From Stomorhina lunata (lineage: Eukaryota > Arthropoda > Insecta > Diptera > Rhiniidae): a stretch of DNA of 64,000 nt. Position 1 is the first letter of the stretch; each line of letters begins with the position of its first letter. The stretch is from NCBI GenBank assembly GCA_933228675.1, contig OW121742.1:33262534-33326533 (forward strand), written 5' to 3'. Under the pieces are notes generated by a model that worked only from the letters and a program-made list of their open reading frames with translations, was not told where the DNA came from and did not search any database. Shown piece after piece: positions 46,001 to 58,481 of the stretch. Made by a program: the position numbers and the translations under genes.

Positions 46001-49000
46001 CATTTGATTTATTTTCCAAATAAAAAAATATAAATATAAAATCTCACAAATACTAAAAAAAACTGCCAATAATAATAAAAATTAAAAAGGCGTTATTACT
46101 AATTGAATTAACATATTAGTATGTACTTAATGCACATTATATATTTGAATTGAAATTATGGATATAATGAAATTCGTGTTCATCATCTAGGACCGGCTAT
46201 AAATTCTGTAGTCGAAAATTCCGATGAACCTCAGCCCAGTCTATCGGATTTGCATGATTTTGAACCAAAACTTGAATTCGATGATACAGAACTATTGGCA
46301 ACTCCAATTGCACCACAAAGTGAGTACAAATTAATCAGTATTAAATAATTTAAAAAATAAAACCTTACAACTTTTCAAATTAATATCTTTAGATGATGTT
46401 ATGGATGATGATTTTGTGGTAACAGAAGGTAAGAATTTTGTAAATATTTGTACAGTGGTGGGTATATTTATTTTGACATAGCATTTATTTTTCTTGTTTT
46501 ATTACTTCTGGTGCAATGTTAGTAAAAAATAAGTAAAAACAAAATTGCAACAAATGTTGTAATTTATTAGAACACAAACACTTTTCACACTTTTAATTTT
46601 TTTGTAATTTTTCACAAAAGTTTGGAAATAGATTTCTATGAAGTTTTTTCAACCTTTGATGAATTCCGTTCCAAATCGCCTCCAAAAACTATAAAATACT
46701 AAAGGTGGATACATTTTATATTAATCCAAATAATTATTCTTAATTTTTGTTGACCTTGAAGTTCCCAATTTGTTGATACGCAATGCAAAAACATGTCAAA
46801 ATACTTATGCCTTATACTGAATCTTCGACTTTTTAGTTTCAATTAAAAAAAAAATATTACAAAAACGTTAAAAATGTGAAAAGTGTTTTGTGTTCTAATA
46901 AATAACAACATATGTTGCAATTTAACCTATTTTTAATTGTAATGGAACAAAAATAAAAAAGAAGAAAAACAAATAATATGTCAAAATAAATATGCCGACC
47001 ACTGTATGTTGGATGAACATTAATTTATTTGAATCTTCAAGATTGCAATTCAGAACCAGAGGATATTGTGAATCCTTTGGAAGATGATTTCGAAGATCAA
47101 CTAAGAGAGGAAACTGAAAATTTCAGCATTTCTCCTAAGCGCACAAATTGCGATTTTTTGGGTACCGATAAACAGGGACGTCATATATTTGCTATATACG
47201 CTTCAAGATTTCCAGAGAAATCACAAATGGAAATATTTATAAGGTAGATTTGAATTTGTATACGAGTATATAAAATTGTAAAAACAAATATTTCTTACTT
47301 TCAGAGATGTTATCAAAGAAATCGAACCCTTTGTTGAAAACGATTATATACTAGTGTACTTCCATCAAGGCTTAAAGGAGGACAACAAACCTTCAGCCCA
47401 ATTTCTTTGGAATTCTTACAAAGAACTCGATCGAAATTTTCGTAAAAACCTCAAAAATCTCTATGTGGTTCATCCTACCTGGTTCATACGTGTCATATGG
47501 AACTTCTTTAGTCCCTTCATCAGTGAGAAGTTTCGCAAAAAGTTAGTCTATATATCGAGCTTAGATGAGCTGCGTCAAGCTTTGGGTCTGTCCAAGCTTA
47601 AGCTACCTGATAATATCTGTGATCTAGATGATCGTCTGAATCACAATCGCAAATACGCTGCCAGCAGTAACAACAATATCACCACTTCACACATGGCAAA
47701 AACCACCCAATTCGGGGTTACCCTTAAATTTATAGTTACTAATAGCCCCTGCTTGAATTCCATACCACCAATTGTGCGTAAATGTGTAGATTCGCTCTCC
47801 ATCACCGGCATGATCGATACTGAGGGTATATTTCGTCGTTCTGGTAATCATACAGAAATTATTGCTCTCAAAGAACGTGTTAATCGTGGCGAAGATGTTG
47901 ATCTTAAGGATGTTAATGTTCACGTTATAGCTGGTCTATTAAAAAGTTTCCTTAGAGATCTTTCCGAGCCCTTGTTAACTTTTGAGCTTTATGATGAAAT
48001 AACAAGTTTTTTGGGTAATCGCACTTCTAAAGAAATTTTGGATTTTTGTTTTTCACAAATTTTTTTTTTTTTAATTTTTAGAATGGCCCAAAGAGGATAG
48101 ATCTCGCAATGTTACCATGTTAATACGCGAAAGATTACCGGAAGAAAATTATGAATTATTTAAGTATATTGTTGAGTTTTTAGTGAGAGTAAGTATTTAT
48201 ACATAATAAATGTTACAAGGGCAGGTCAAGAAGTCCATGTTTTTTTGAATTTTTCGACTATTTATTGAAATGAAAATACTAAATTTCCTGTGCTCATAAT
48301 ACACTGGAGACCGAACAGTTGTGAATTGGCGTTTAAGAAGGTTAAGGTGGCATTTGGTCTGGACAAAAGTTTCCATGACAAAAATTTATAAATTAGGATA
48401 CGTATGAATTGTCCCCTAATCTTCCATATTATCTAGAGTTAGTCCCGAGTGACAATTTCTTCTTCCGAAACTTCATGAATTGGTGGAAAGAGATTTTTCT
48501 CTAACCATAAAATCAGAAACGTTGCACTAAAAAACAGTGTTTTTATTCAAAAAGAACGGACTTATTGACCTGTTCTCATGTTTACTTTTCTTTTTAAAAA
48601 AATCATTGATTTTCTATAAAAAAGTTTTTCTATAGAAAATTTTTGATACAAACATTTTTGATATAAAAATTTTGAAAATTTAAAAAAAAAAATTCGGTAT
48701 AAAATCTTTTTTATAGAAAATTTTTAATATAAAATTCTTTATAGAAATTTATCGATATAAATTTTATAAACAAATTTTTCTATATAAAAGTTTTTTTTAG
48801 ATATATTTTTTTATAGAAAATTTTCGATATACATTTTTTATAGAAAACTTTCGATATAAACATTTTTTATAGAAAACTTTCGATATAAACATTTTTTAAA
48901 GAAAATTTTCGATTTTACATTTTTTAAAGAAAATTTTCTATAAAAAATTTTATATCGAAAATTTTTGACATATATATATATATTTTATAACAAATTTGCT

Positions 49001-50385
49001 CCATAAAATTTTTTTATAAAAAAATTTTCCATATACATTTTTTTTAGAAAATATTGGATATAATTTTTTTCTAAAAAATTTTCATATAAAAATTTTTTAT
49101 AGAAAATTTTGGATATAAAATTTTTTTATCCAAAATTTTCGATATAAATATTCTATAATAAAATTTTCGATTAAAAATTTCCTTATGGAAAATTTTCGAA
49201 AAAATTTTATTTTTATCAAAAATTTTCTATCAAAAATTTTTGATAGAAAATTTTTGATATAAAATTTTTTAATAGAAAAATTTCGATATAAAATATTTTT
49301 AATAGGAAATTTTTGAAATTAAATATTTTGAAAAAATTTTTGATATAAAATTTTTTATATAGAAAATTGTCATATAAAAATTTTTCTAGAAAATTTTCGA
49401 TATAAAATTTTTTTATCAAAAATTTTCGATACAAAATTTTTTAAAAATTTAAAAAAAAATTTTGATATAAAATTTTGTATAGAAAACTTTCAATATAAAA
49501 TTTTTTATAGAACATTTTTGATAAACAATTTTTTTTTATAGAAAATTTCCAATTTAAAATTTTTCTATAGAAAATTTTCGATATACAAATTTTTTATAGA
49601 AAATTTTCGATAAAAAATTTTTTATAGAAAATTTTCGATAAAAAATTTTTTGATATAAAAATTTTTTATTGAAATTTTCGATAAAAAAAAAATTTTATAT
49701 AAAAATTTTTTATTGAAATTTTCGATAAAAAAAAATTTTTATAAAAAATTTTCCATACAAAAATTTTTTATAAAATTTTCGCCTTAAAAATTTTTTATAG
49801 AAAATTTTCGACATAAATTTTTTTTTATAGAAAATTTAAAAAAAAAAATGTTTATAGAAAATTTTCGATATAACATTTTTTTTATAGAAAATTTTCAAAA
49901 AATTTTTATAGAAAATTTTCGATATAAAATTTTTTGATAGAAAATTTTTTATGGAAAATTTTCAATATAAAGTTTTTCCATACCAAAATTTTTTATTTTA
50001 AAATTTTCGTTTTAAAAATTTTTTATAGAAAATTTTTGATAAAAAATTTTCGATACAAAATTTTTTATAGAAAATCTTCAATATAAGGTTTTTTCATGGA
50101 AAATTTTCGATATAAAATTTTTTTTATATAAAATTTTCCATTTTTGACTTTTTTAACTTCTTAAAAATTAAACATTGTTTTCAGGTTATGGAATGTGAAG
50201 ATCTTAATAAAATGACTTCATCCAATTTGGCCATCGTCTTTGGACCTAACTTTTTGTGGTCTGGCAAAAATACAACATCTCTAGACGAAATTGCACCGAT
50301 CAATGCGTTTGTAGATTTCGTTTTACAAAATCACAGAGATATTTATTTAGTTGATATCAATCAACGTCCAACGCCCATTGGCTAG
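43044..50385 (+). CDS. RhoGAP68F: RhoGAP68F, Sec14-RhoGAP protein (ARHGAP1/p50RhoGAP type)
   Basis: Seven coding exons (43044-43080, 46191-46319, 46393-46428, 47042-47243, 47305-48014, 48082-48188, 50185-50385) join in frame to 473 residues. An acceptor at 43003 shows a preceding 5'-UTR intron. An acidic N-terminal region (to about 75) leads to a CRAL-TRIO/Sec14 lipid-binding domain (FLGTDKQGRHIFAIYASRF, DYILVYFHQG, NLYVVHPTWFIRVIWNFF). The RhoGAP domain starts with TQFGVTLKFI and includes the arginine finger in TEGIFRRSGN, GLLKSFLRDLSEPLL, and NLAIVFGPNFLW in the last exon. It stimulates GTP hydrolysis by Rho-family GTPases and in Drosophila takes part in morphogenesis and endosomal traffic. 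Introns 1, 3 and 6 are filled by AT arrays and MITEs. Confidence 0.96.
43222..43613. mobile_element. MITE family C, second copy, with an AT array in its centre
   Basis: Left arm: GATATTTGACGAAAATCGAT, CGATTTCAGATATATTTTTG, AGATAATTTTACC, TATTTCCACAAATAAATTAT. Right arm, inverted: TATCTTACAAATATATCTGA, AATCGATCTATTGG, CGATTCCCATCACATACC. The arms match those of 26938-27168, but about 160 bp of TATAAAAATTTTTTATAAAA-type repeats sit between them, absent from the other copy. Confidence 0.75.
43740..44220. repeat. Two tandem copies, 312-bp period
   Basis: AAATGTTTCGCTAAAATTTG at about 43747 recurs at about 44060, followed in both by TGTTATTTTT, ATAAAATCACTA, TTATTATATGGAATATTCGT and CATTTTCGAATTTTAAAAAA. 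Intron 1 of RhoGAP68F. Confidence 0.8.
44225..45490. repeat. AT-rich array in RhoGAP68F intron 1
   Basis: Degenerate units near 28 bp of TTTTTTATAGAAAATTTTCG followed by ATATAAAA. Its right end (45384-45490) copies 43444-43535, including the unusual CAGAAACCATAAA, so a block about 1.95 kb away has been duplicated. Confidence 0.85.
46453..47004. mobile_element. Tc1/mariner-type MITE, 552 bp, about 170-bp inverted repeats
   Basis: The ends CAGTGGTGGGTATATTTATT and the inverse of CAGTGGTCGGCATATTTATT are flanked by TA (46451-46452, 47005-47006). Further in, GAACACAAACACTTTTCACA is matched by an inverted TGTGAAAAGTGTTTTGTGTT. No transposase frame. It lies in RhoGAP68F intron 3, ending 37 bp before exon 4. 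Confidence 0.9.
48215..48577. mobile_element. Decayed mariner-like element
   Basis: The ends GGGCAGGTCAAGAAGTCCAT and the inverse of GAACAGGTCAATAAGTCCG form imperfect inverted repeats. The interior contains, in a broken frame, PSDNFFFRNFMNWW and FLFKKNGLID-like residues that recall the C-terminal part of mariner transposases. A lone left end of the same family lies near 25440. Confidence 0.5.
48595..50150. repeat. AT-rich array in RhoGAP68F intron 6
   Basis: About 1.55 kb of degenerate 27-30 bp units, mainly TTTTTTATAGAAAATTTTCG plus ATATAAAA. It ends only about 35 bp before exon 7. Confidence 0.9.
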
Positions 50386-51478
50386 ATATAAACAATACGA
50401 GTAAAATTTCGTTCATCATCACGGCAATATTGATTCCACTTACACTCTTAATCTTAAACTAATTCAAACTAATCGAAAAAGTCTACAAAATAATATTCTA
50501 AAATTTTATGTAATCAAGTTAAGTGTAACTATGTATTGTAATTAGGTTTAAAAATTTCAAAACTCCCCGTCATTATAATATATTATCAGAAATTATTATT
50601 TTAAATATTTTATTTTTCATATTAAGGTGTTTTGTGTAATCAATTAAATAAAAATAAATAAAATAATTTAGTTATTAAGTCTAATGATTTGTATGTATAT
50701 TTTATATATTTTTATTTGAACTAATATGTAATCTATTGTACTAATTTTTTTTAAACAAAGTAATTTTATGTGAAGAATTCAACAATCATACCGAAATAAA
50801 TTAATATTTGTTGTATATTTAAATTAAACATATTTATTTACCAAAGAATTTTTTTTAAACAAAACGAAGAATTTAAAACAGAAATGTTGTTTTTAGTCAA
50901 AATTTATTTTTTTTAATTTATAACAAAATCAAACTAATGTTTGAAACCACATTCAGCATTAGAACTTCATAAAGTTTAGTGTCACAATTTAAACAAATAT
51001 ATGTTCACTCATTTTTAACTAAATTCAGTGAATGTTCAACATTTCCTACCATCACAAATGATTTTCTTTTTCAAAGTTCGAAATTAAGATAACAAAAATT
51101 ATGTACTTCTCTCTAGCTTTTAAGAAATCTAAATTAAAATTACATTTGGCAAATATCAAAATTATAATTAAAGATAATACATTTTGCACTAACTCTACAC
51201 ATTTAGAATACAAATTGATTTGGAAACATTTTTATATAAAAAAATCAAAAATTACAGTTAATGGAAGTTAACAACGCACACCAAAAAACAAAAACTACAT
51301 GAAATAAAAATTGAAATAAGAAAAGTTTTAAACTTTGTATTATAAATGTTTTTTAAATGTTATATTAACAAAACAAAATAAAGAATTATTTATCAAAATA
51401 ATTGTGGTGATTTAATTGAAATTCAAATTTTCAAAATTTAACTATTTACTATTCAAATAAAAATTGTCGTGCTCGGTT
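50386..51478. other. RhoGAP68F 3' UTR and following AT-rich sequence
   Basis: Contains several AATAAA-type signals (for example near 50648 and 50797) usable for RhoGAP68F. No gene is seen between here and the foldback-like element. Confidence 0.45.
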
Positions 51479-54455
51479 TTGACAACTTTTTTTACCGACT
51501 AAAGGGAGACCAGTGGGTAGAGTTAAATCGAGTACTCTGAATTCAATGATGCTAGCCGTGTTTTAGGTTAGCTCTAGTTTTCGAGATATAGCTTTACGAA
51601 AAAATGGAGGAGGTTGCGCAATAAATATTCGCTTAACTCGAAAACTCTTTATTTTCTTGAACTGAGTAAAAAAAATCGAAATTCGGCAGCAAAATTATCT
51701 TTCAGAAACACTAATTATTTTTTAATCAAAAACGAAAACGACTGCTCGTTTTGAAATTAATTTATTATTATAATAATAAATAATTGTAATGAATTGGGAT
51801 CTTAGTGCAATACACTACAGTAGAACTTTTTATAAAAATAAAAAAATATAAAAATTTTTTATAGAAAATTTTCGATATAAAATTTTTTTGTAGAAAATTA
51901 AGATATACACAAAATTTTTTCATAACAGATTTTAGAAAGAAAATTCTTTATATAAAATTTTCAATATAAAATTTTTGATATAAAATTTTTGATAAAAAAT
52001 TGTTTATAGAAATTTTTTTTATAGAAATTTTTTGATATAAAATTTTTTTATAGAAAATTTTTGATATAAAATTTTTTTATAAAAAATTTTGGATGTAAAA
52101 TTTTTTTACAGAAAATTTTTGATTTAAAGACTTTCTATAGAAGATTTTCAATATAAAACTTTTTATATAAAGTTTTTGATATAAATTTTTTTTATAACAA
52201 ATTTTCGCTATCAAATTTTTAATAGAAAATTTTCGATATAAAATTTTTTATAGAAAATTTTCGATATAAAATTTTTTATAGAAAATTTTCGATATAAAAT
52301 TTTTTATAGAAAATTTTCGATATAAAATTTTTTATAGTAAATTTTCGATATAAAAATTTTTTTATAGAAAATTTTTTTACAAAAAATTTTCGTGCAAAAT
52401 TTTTTATAAAAAATTTTTTTAAAATAAAATTTTTGATATAAAATATTTTAATAGAAATTTTTCGATATAAAAATTTATTATAGAAAACTTTCGCTATAAA
52501 ATTATTTTATAAAAATTTTTTGATTTAAAAATATTTTATAAAAAATTTTGGTATACAAATTTTTATAGAAAATTTTCGATCCAAAATTTTTTTTATAGAA
52601 AATTTTTGATATATTTTTTTAAGAAAATTTTGAATATACACAAAAATTTGTATAGAAAATATTTGATATAAAATTTTTTAGAAAATTTTCGATATAAATT
52701 TTTTTTATTGAAATTTTTTGATATACAATTTTTTATACAAAATTTTTGACATCAAAATTTTTTGTAAAAAATTTTTGACACAAAATTTTTGATGTAAAAT
52801 TATTTTATAGAAAATTTTTTATATAAAATTTTATTTTATAGAAAATTTTCGATATACAATTTTTTTTTCAAAATTTTGGATATATACAAAATTTTTTATA
52901 GAAAATTTTGGATAAAAAATTTTTTATAGAAAATTTTGGATAAAAAATTTTTTATAGAGAAAATTTTCAATATAAAATTTTTTTATATAAAAAATTTCGA
53001 TGTATAATTTTTGATACACAATTTTTAATAAATATAAATTTTGTTTATACAAATTTTGGATATCAAATTTTTTTATAAAAGATTTTCGATATAAAATTTT
53101 TTATAGAAAATTTTGGATAGAAAATTTTTTATAGAAAATTTTCAATATAAAATTTTTTTATATAAAATTTTCGGTGTAAATTTTTGGTACAAATTTTTTT
53201 ATAGAAAAATTTTGATATCAAAATTTTTTTATAGAAAATTTTCGATATAAAAATTTTTTATAGAAAATTTTTGATGAAAAATTATTTTATAGAAAATTTT
53301 TGATATAAAATTTTTTTTATTAAAAATTTTCTACATAAAATTTTTTTTTGAAAATTTTCGATATAAAAACTTTTTATATAAAAATTTCGACATAAAATTT
53401 TTTTTATAGAAAATTTGAGCTATAAATTTTTTTTAGAGAAAATTTGCGCTATAAATTTTTTTGTAGAAAATTTTGGATATACACAAAAGTTTTTATAGAA
53501 AATTTTGGATATAAAATTTTTTATAGAAAATTTTCAATATAACATTTTTTTATATAAAAAATTTCGATGTATAATTTTTGATACAAAATTTTTGATATCA
53601 AAATTTTTTAATAAATATAAAATTTGTTTATAAAAATTGTGTATATAAATTTTTTTTTACAGAAGATTTTCGATATAAAATTTTTTATAGAAAATTTTCG
53701 ATGTAAAAATTGTTTATAGAAAATTTTCGATGTAAAATTATTTTATAGAAAATTTTCGATACAAAATTTTTTTATAGAAAATTTTAGATATCAATTTTTT
53801 TTAGATAATTTTCGATATAAAAATTTTTTGATATAAAATTTTTTTATAGAAAATTTTTGATATAAAATTTTTGATGTAAAATTATTTTATAGAAAATATT
53901 CGATACAAAATTTTTTTTATAGAAAATTGATATCTAAATTTTTTTTAGATAATTTTCGATATAAAAATTTTTTGATATAAAATTTTTTTATAGAAAATTT
54001 TTGATATAAAACTTTTTTATAGAAAATTTTCGATATAAAAATTTTTTATAGAAAATTTTCGATGTAAAATTATTTTATAGAAAATTTTCGATACAAAATT
54101 TTTTTATAGAAAATTTTAGATATCAATTTTTTTTAGATAATTTTCGATATAAAAATTTTTTGATATAAAATTTTTTTATAGAAAATTTTTGATATAAAAT
54201 TTTTTTATTGAAAATTTTTGATATACAAATTTTTTACCGAAAATGTTTGTTATATAAACTTTTTATAAAAAATTATTATTTTTTTTTTTTTTTAATCACA
54301 AAAATATTTATTGAGCAACCTTCTTCATTTTTTAAATAACACTATATCTTGAAAAATTGAGCTATACATAAAAACGGTTAGGGCCATTGAATTCAGAGTA
54401 CTCGAATTATCTTTACCCACTAGGTCTCCCTTTTGTCGATTTTTTCAACTAGCAC
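51479..54455. mobile_element. Foldback-like element with about 170-bp inverted ends
   Basis: Left arm (51479-51650) contains AAGGGAGACCAGTGGGTAGA, TCGAGTACTCTGAATTCAAT, TTTTCGAGATATAGC and GGAGGTTGCGCAATAAATAT. The right arm (54290-54455) has the inverse of AAGGGAGACCTAGTGGGTAA, TCGAGTACTCTGAATTCAAT, TTCAAGATATAGTG and AGAAGGTTGCTCAATAAATA. The space between is entirely the AT array at 51835-54290. Similar 26-bp sequence (CAAATTTT..AATTTAACT) lies just outside both ends. No coding frame. Confidence 0.75.
51835..54290. repeat. AT-rich array, 2.4 kb, core of the foldback-like element
   Basis: Units near 28 bp, TTTTTTATAGAAAATTTTCG plus ATATAAAA. The most regular part is 52220-52340. Higher-order copies are visible: a block of about 240 bp with GATATCAATTTTTTTTAGAT recurs near 53790, 53940 and 54120. 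Confidence 0.9.
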
Positions 54456-54892
54456 AGTGTAGGCAAATATTCGAAATTTGACTGTTTATAAGCAAATTTT
54501 CGTAATTTAACTGTTACAAATTAAACTTTTTGCTTTATATTTTATCTCCACTCCAATCGATTCTATAGATGAATCGATTGTTCAATTTCTGAGGACCAAT
54601 ATAGCAAATTTTTTAAAACACTTGGACACCGATTCCTTGCAGCTGGAGATTATAATGCAAAGCATCTACTTATATAAAATCTCAATTTCTACTACTAGGC
54701 GTTCAACGAGCCAAAAAAAAAAATATTTAAAACAAATTTATTTTTTTTTAGACTTTTCCAAAGCATGATGCCTGACTTCTCGTCATTTTTATTTTCTTCT
54801 TTTATTAATACAATGGAAACAGTCGGAAGTTGGTTATACTACTATAGTTATATACGATACAAAATCAAGTTATTACAATAGATTAAGATTAT
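54456..54892. other. Sequence downstream of eIF3l
   Basis: Holds the 3' flank of the minus-strand eIF3l gene; no further feature recognised. Confidence 0.4.
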
Positions 54893-56793
54893 TTAAATGT
54901 TGATCATTTTTAATTTACGATTCAAATCATTAAATTTCAAAATTTTACGTACGAAGAAGTCACCGTAACGATGTGATACTTTAGTGTCAGCAATATGAAT
55001 CATGTTATCATCAATATAGAAATCCAACTAAAAAAAAAAGATTTATTTCAATTTATTAACACAAAATATAGTTCAAGCGACCTTACCTCTGAACCCGATT
55101 TGAATTTGCCTTCCAAGCCGCTGGATCCCTTGGTCCAAACCAAATTGCGCATCTTGTGTTTGAAGCACAACAAACGGATCAACAATTTTGAAACATCATC
55201 TTCGCTGGCATTAGGATCAATGAATGAAGCTAACTTAGCCAAAGGTAAGGTGGTGTAAAGTTTCAAATAAGAGCGGGTGGTGGGCAAATCAACTTGTTGC
55301 CTTACTTCATCCATAAATACTTGCAATTGATGTTCCATGGGATCCTTAACATAATCCTCCATGGGAGCATCGGCAGCAGGTGGGCAGGGGCTGACAAAAC
55401 GGGGACAAGCGAACAAAAAGAAGGATTTAAAAACATCCAAGTCACGACATTGCATTTTGAACATGGCATCATGATAGTTCTTTTCACGCAACACCTGTTG
55501 AATGGACTCATCAATGCACTGAGGATGCAAGACCAAACAGATGGCCAACAAGTGGTACATTTGTTCGGCTTGCTTGTTGATTTGATCGTTTTGATATGAA
55601 CGTGTGCTGTACAGTTGTTTGGTGCGTTGAATGTACAAAAGAATATCGGAGAAGGTGCGAATGGCATCCGCATAACGACGCATCATCATGTAAGCAAAAC
55701 CTACATAGTAGGAGGTTGAAATCTGGCATGCAGGAATATGAGAATATTGGGATTTTTTGTGGATTTCGATGGGTTCCAAAACTTTAATGGCCTGATAGTA
55801 ATCTCCCAACAAAGAGTGTACACGCAACAAGCCAACCAACGAGAAGTAACCCAACATTTTGTAGAAGGACAATTCACCAAATTCTCCGGCAACAGTTTGG
55901 GGATCGTTGCCTTGAGAAATGGCTTCCAATTGTTTTTTGATGTTAGAAATGTCAACCAAAGAATGGAGTACATTAAGAATGCACAAAATACTCCAAACAT
56001 TGCTGTGGTTAACACACAATTGATGAATTTCCTCCTGGGTTTTGTCAGTTAAGCGAGCTCTAGAAAAGGGTTCATAAAAATAATGGGTTTTAATTTCATA
56101 TAGCTATGTAATAGTAATTAAACACGTACCTGTATTGAGCAAAGTTTTGGAATTGATAAACAAATTCATCGACCAATTCCCATAACCAAATGTCGGGCAA
56201 TTCCAACAAAACGGGACTTTGTGATGAAATAATTAAATTGAAGAAATCACAATAGTTGAAAAACGAATGGATACGTTGTTCCAATTTGGGACCACCGGGA
56301 ATGCGTGCATGAATATGACGATAGTACAATTCTTTGTACAAGATCAAGAAAACCTTGTCGTTGTCGACCAAAGAAGCCACCTCTTCCTCATCGGGCCAAG
56401 CACTCTTATCGAAATGATGATCACTGATTTGTGGGAAAGTGTTCTCATACATGTTTTGGATGTCAAACAAGACACCCTCCTTGATGGCTTGGCAAAAGTT
56501 AATCAGGAAATACTTAACATTGTCGGGCATGCGATAATAGTTACGTTCATACTCTAAATCCAATTGCGGATCACCGGTATGGGCATACTCATCATAGTAC
56601 TCCTGAAAGTGCAAATAAAAAATTAATCAAAATATATGCGCGACAAAAGGGAGTCTCAAAAATATTTTAAGGTTATGTTTATTTTTTTGCAAACACTTTG
56701 CTTTATTGTTCCAACACAAAATTTCTATTCAAAAAAACTTTTTGTATAGAATGTCTAACTTACCGTGGTCGCAAATTCATCTGGTTGGTACAT
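54893..56793 (-). CDS. eIF3l: Translation initiation factor eIF3 subunit L
   Basis: Four exons on the minus strand (56793-56764, 56602-56130, 56059-55087, 55027-54893) join in frame to 536 residues, the usual size. Conserved segments include the N-terminal [59 protein letters not shown] and a TPR-like helical middle ([40 protein letters not shown]). The PCI domain is near the C terminus ([20 protein letters not shown]) and the gene ends with RKLKMINI. eIF3l is a peripheral subunit of the eIF3 octamer on the 40S ribosome. Codon use is high-GC in the third position, unlike its neighbours, as expected for a highly expressed gene. Divergent from Atg12. Confidence 0.97.
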
Positions 56794-57738
56794 TTTATTT
56801 ATTTTAAATTATTATTTATTTGCAAATTTAATAAATTTTCACAAAAAATGACAGCAAACACGCCAACAAGATTTCTAGCAGAAATCACAAAGAAAGCAAC
56901 AAAGCAAAATATATAATGACATTTAGGACAGAAGAGGAGTTGCCAGTATTTTGTTAAAGTTGTTAACAACAGTGATGCCATGTTAGAATGTAAATTATAC
57001 AATGCAATTGAATTAATGCTAAGTCTAAGTTTACACATAACAAGTTTTTTTGCAAATTTTTTTCTTTTTCTCTTTTGAAATTTCATTTACGTTTACAAAT
57101 TGAAATTTTGTATGAAACTTTTTTGTGGTTTATTCTTTTTATTCCCTTTTCCCTTTTCAAAATGGACATGCAACAAATGTCAAGTTGAATAAAAAGAATA
57201 AAAGAGCAAAGAATAGAAGACAAAACGAATGAGGGAAGAGAAAGAATTTCAGAGTACAATCAAGTTTTTCCCCCTTCTGTTCCTCTTGCCTCTCTCACCA
57301 ACAAACTAAAAGTTGATGGAGCAAAACTTGATGTGTTTGAATTTAGACTAAGAAAACTTAACAAATACTAAGGTCAAATGTAGACGAATCGTCAATAAAT
57401 TATTATCAATTCTTAGAGATATAATTTAATTTTCTTAAAAAATTTCGAGATTTATGTGAATTATGATATTATTAAATTTAAATGTGGACCAATTGTAACT
57501 AAATTTTGTTTATGTTTTTGTGTATACAAAAGATTTATTTATAATAGTGTTATGATAACACGGAAACGCTATTATTTAATAGTCTAACATGCACAGCATT
57601 ATCAATGGTGTTGCACTGCATTATCACTTGAATTGTCAATAAATATAAACAATAGCAGCTGAAATTTTTTCTGTGTGATACAAATATTTTGCAAAATAAA
57701 CTCGTATAAATAAAGAAAGTACCACAAATTAGTAAAAA
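56794..57738. promoter_or_regulatory. Divergent promoter region of eIF3l and Atg12
   Basis: The two start codons are 945 bp apart and point away from each other. CT-rich sequence near 57250-57310 stands out from the AT-rich background, but no defined core motif is recognised. Confidence 0.4.
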
Positions 57739-58198
57739 ATGGGCGATAACGACAATGAAACTTGCCAAACGTCTGCGGATAAAGAAAAGGATAAAAGTGA
57801 GAAATAGTTTTTGTCTAAATATATTTTCCCAATGAATAATTGTTTTATATTGAATTTCCAGTTTGTATACTCCTGAATGCAACGGGCAATGTTCCGATTA
57901 TCAAGAAACGAACCTGGACGGTGGATCCCTACAAAACCGTTAGTTGGATACAAAAGTTTATCCATAAATATTTAAAATTAGACCCTTCAGAACAAATAGT
58001 ATGTAAAAAAAAATAAACTGTTTAATATTAGAATTGTAACTTGCTTACTTCTAATCTTTTTATCTTAATTTTTAGTTTCTTTATGTTAATCAAACATTCG
58101 CACCAGCTCCCGATCAAATTATAAAGAATCTTTACGATTGTCATGGCACTAACGGTAAGTTGGTGCTGTATTACTGTAAAAATCAGGCCTGGGGATAA
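57739..58198 (+). CDS. Atg12: Autophagy ubiquitin-like protein Atg12
   Basis: Three exons (57739-57796, 57862-57998, 58076-58198) join in frame to 105 residues. After an acidic N-terminal tail comes the ubiquitin fold: [54 protein letters not shown] and [12 protein letters not shown]. The obligatory C-terminal glycine, joined by Atg7/Atg10 to Atg5, is the last residue, with no extension, as in other Atg12 proteins. The Atg12-Atg5 conjugate acts with Atg16 to lipidate Atg8 on the phagophore. It is convergent with ND-SGDH (284 bp between stops). Confidence 0.97.
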
Positions 58199-58481
58199 AT
58201 CAATATAATTGCTGCTGTCACAGCTGGACTTCTGCAACATCCATATTTAACCAAAAAGTCATAACTATTCTATATTTTTTAATTTATACAAAAAATAAGG
58301 CATTTAATAAAAAAATAAACCTTAAAAATCTGTTTCTTAAGAAAGGAAATTCAATCTGTAATAATTTTATTTAAAGTAACATTTATTTATTCTCGAAAAT
58401 TTTCATTTCTGCACTTTAATTTAACTAAAAATAATGAATTACATTGACTCGCAAGCGTACAATATTTCAATGGCTATGAAT

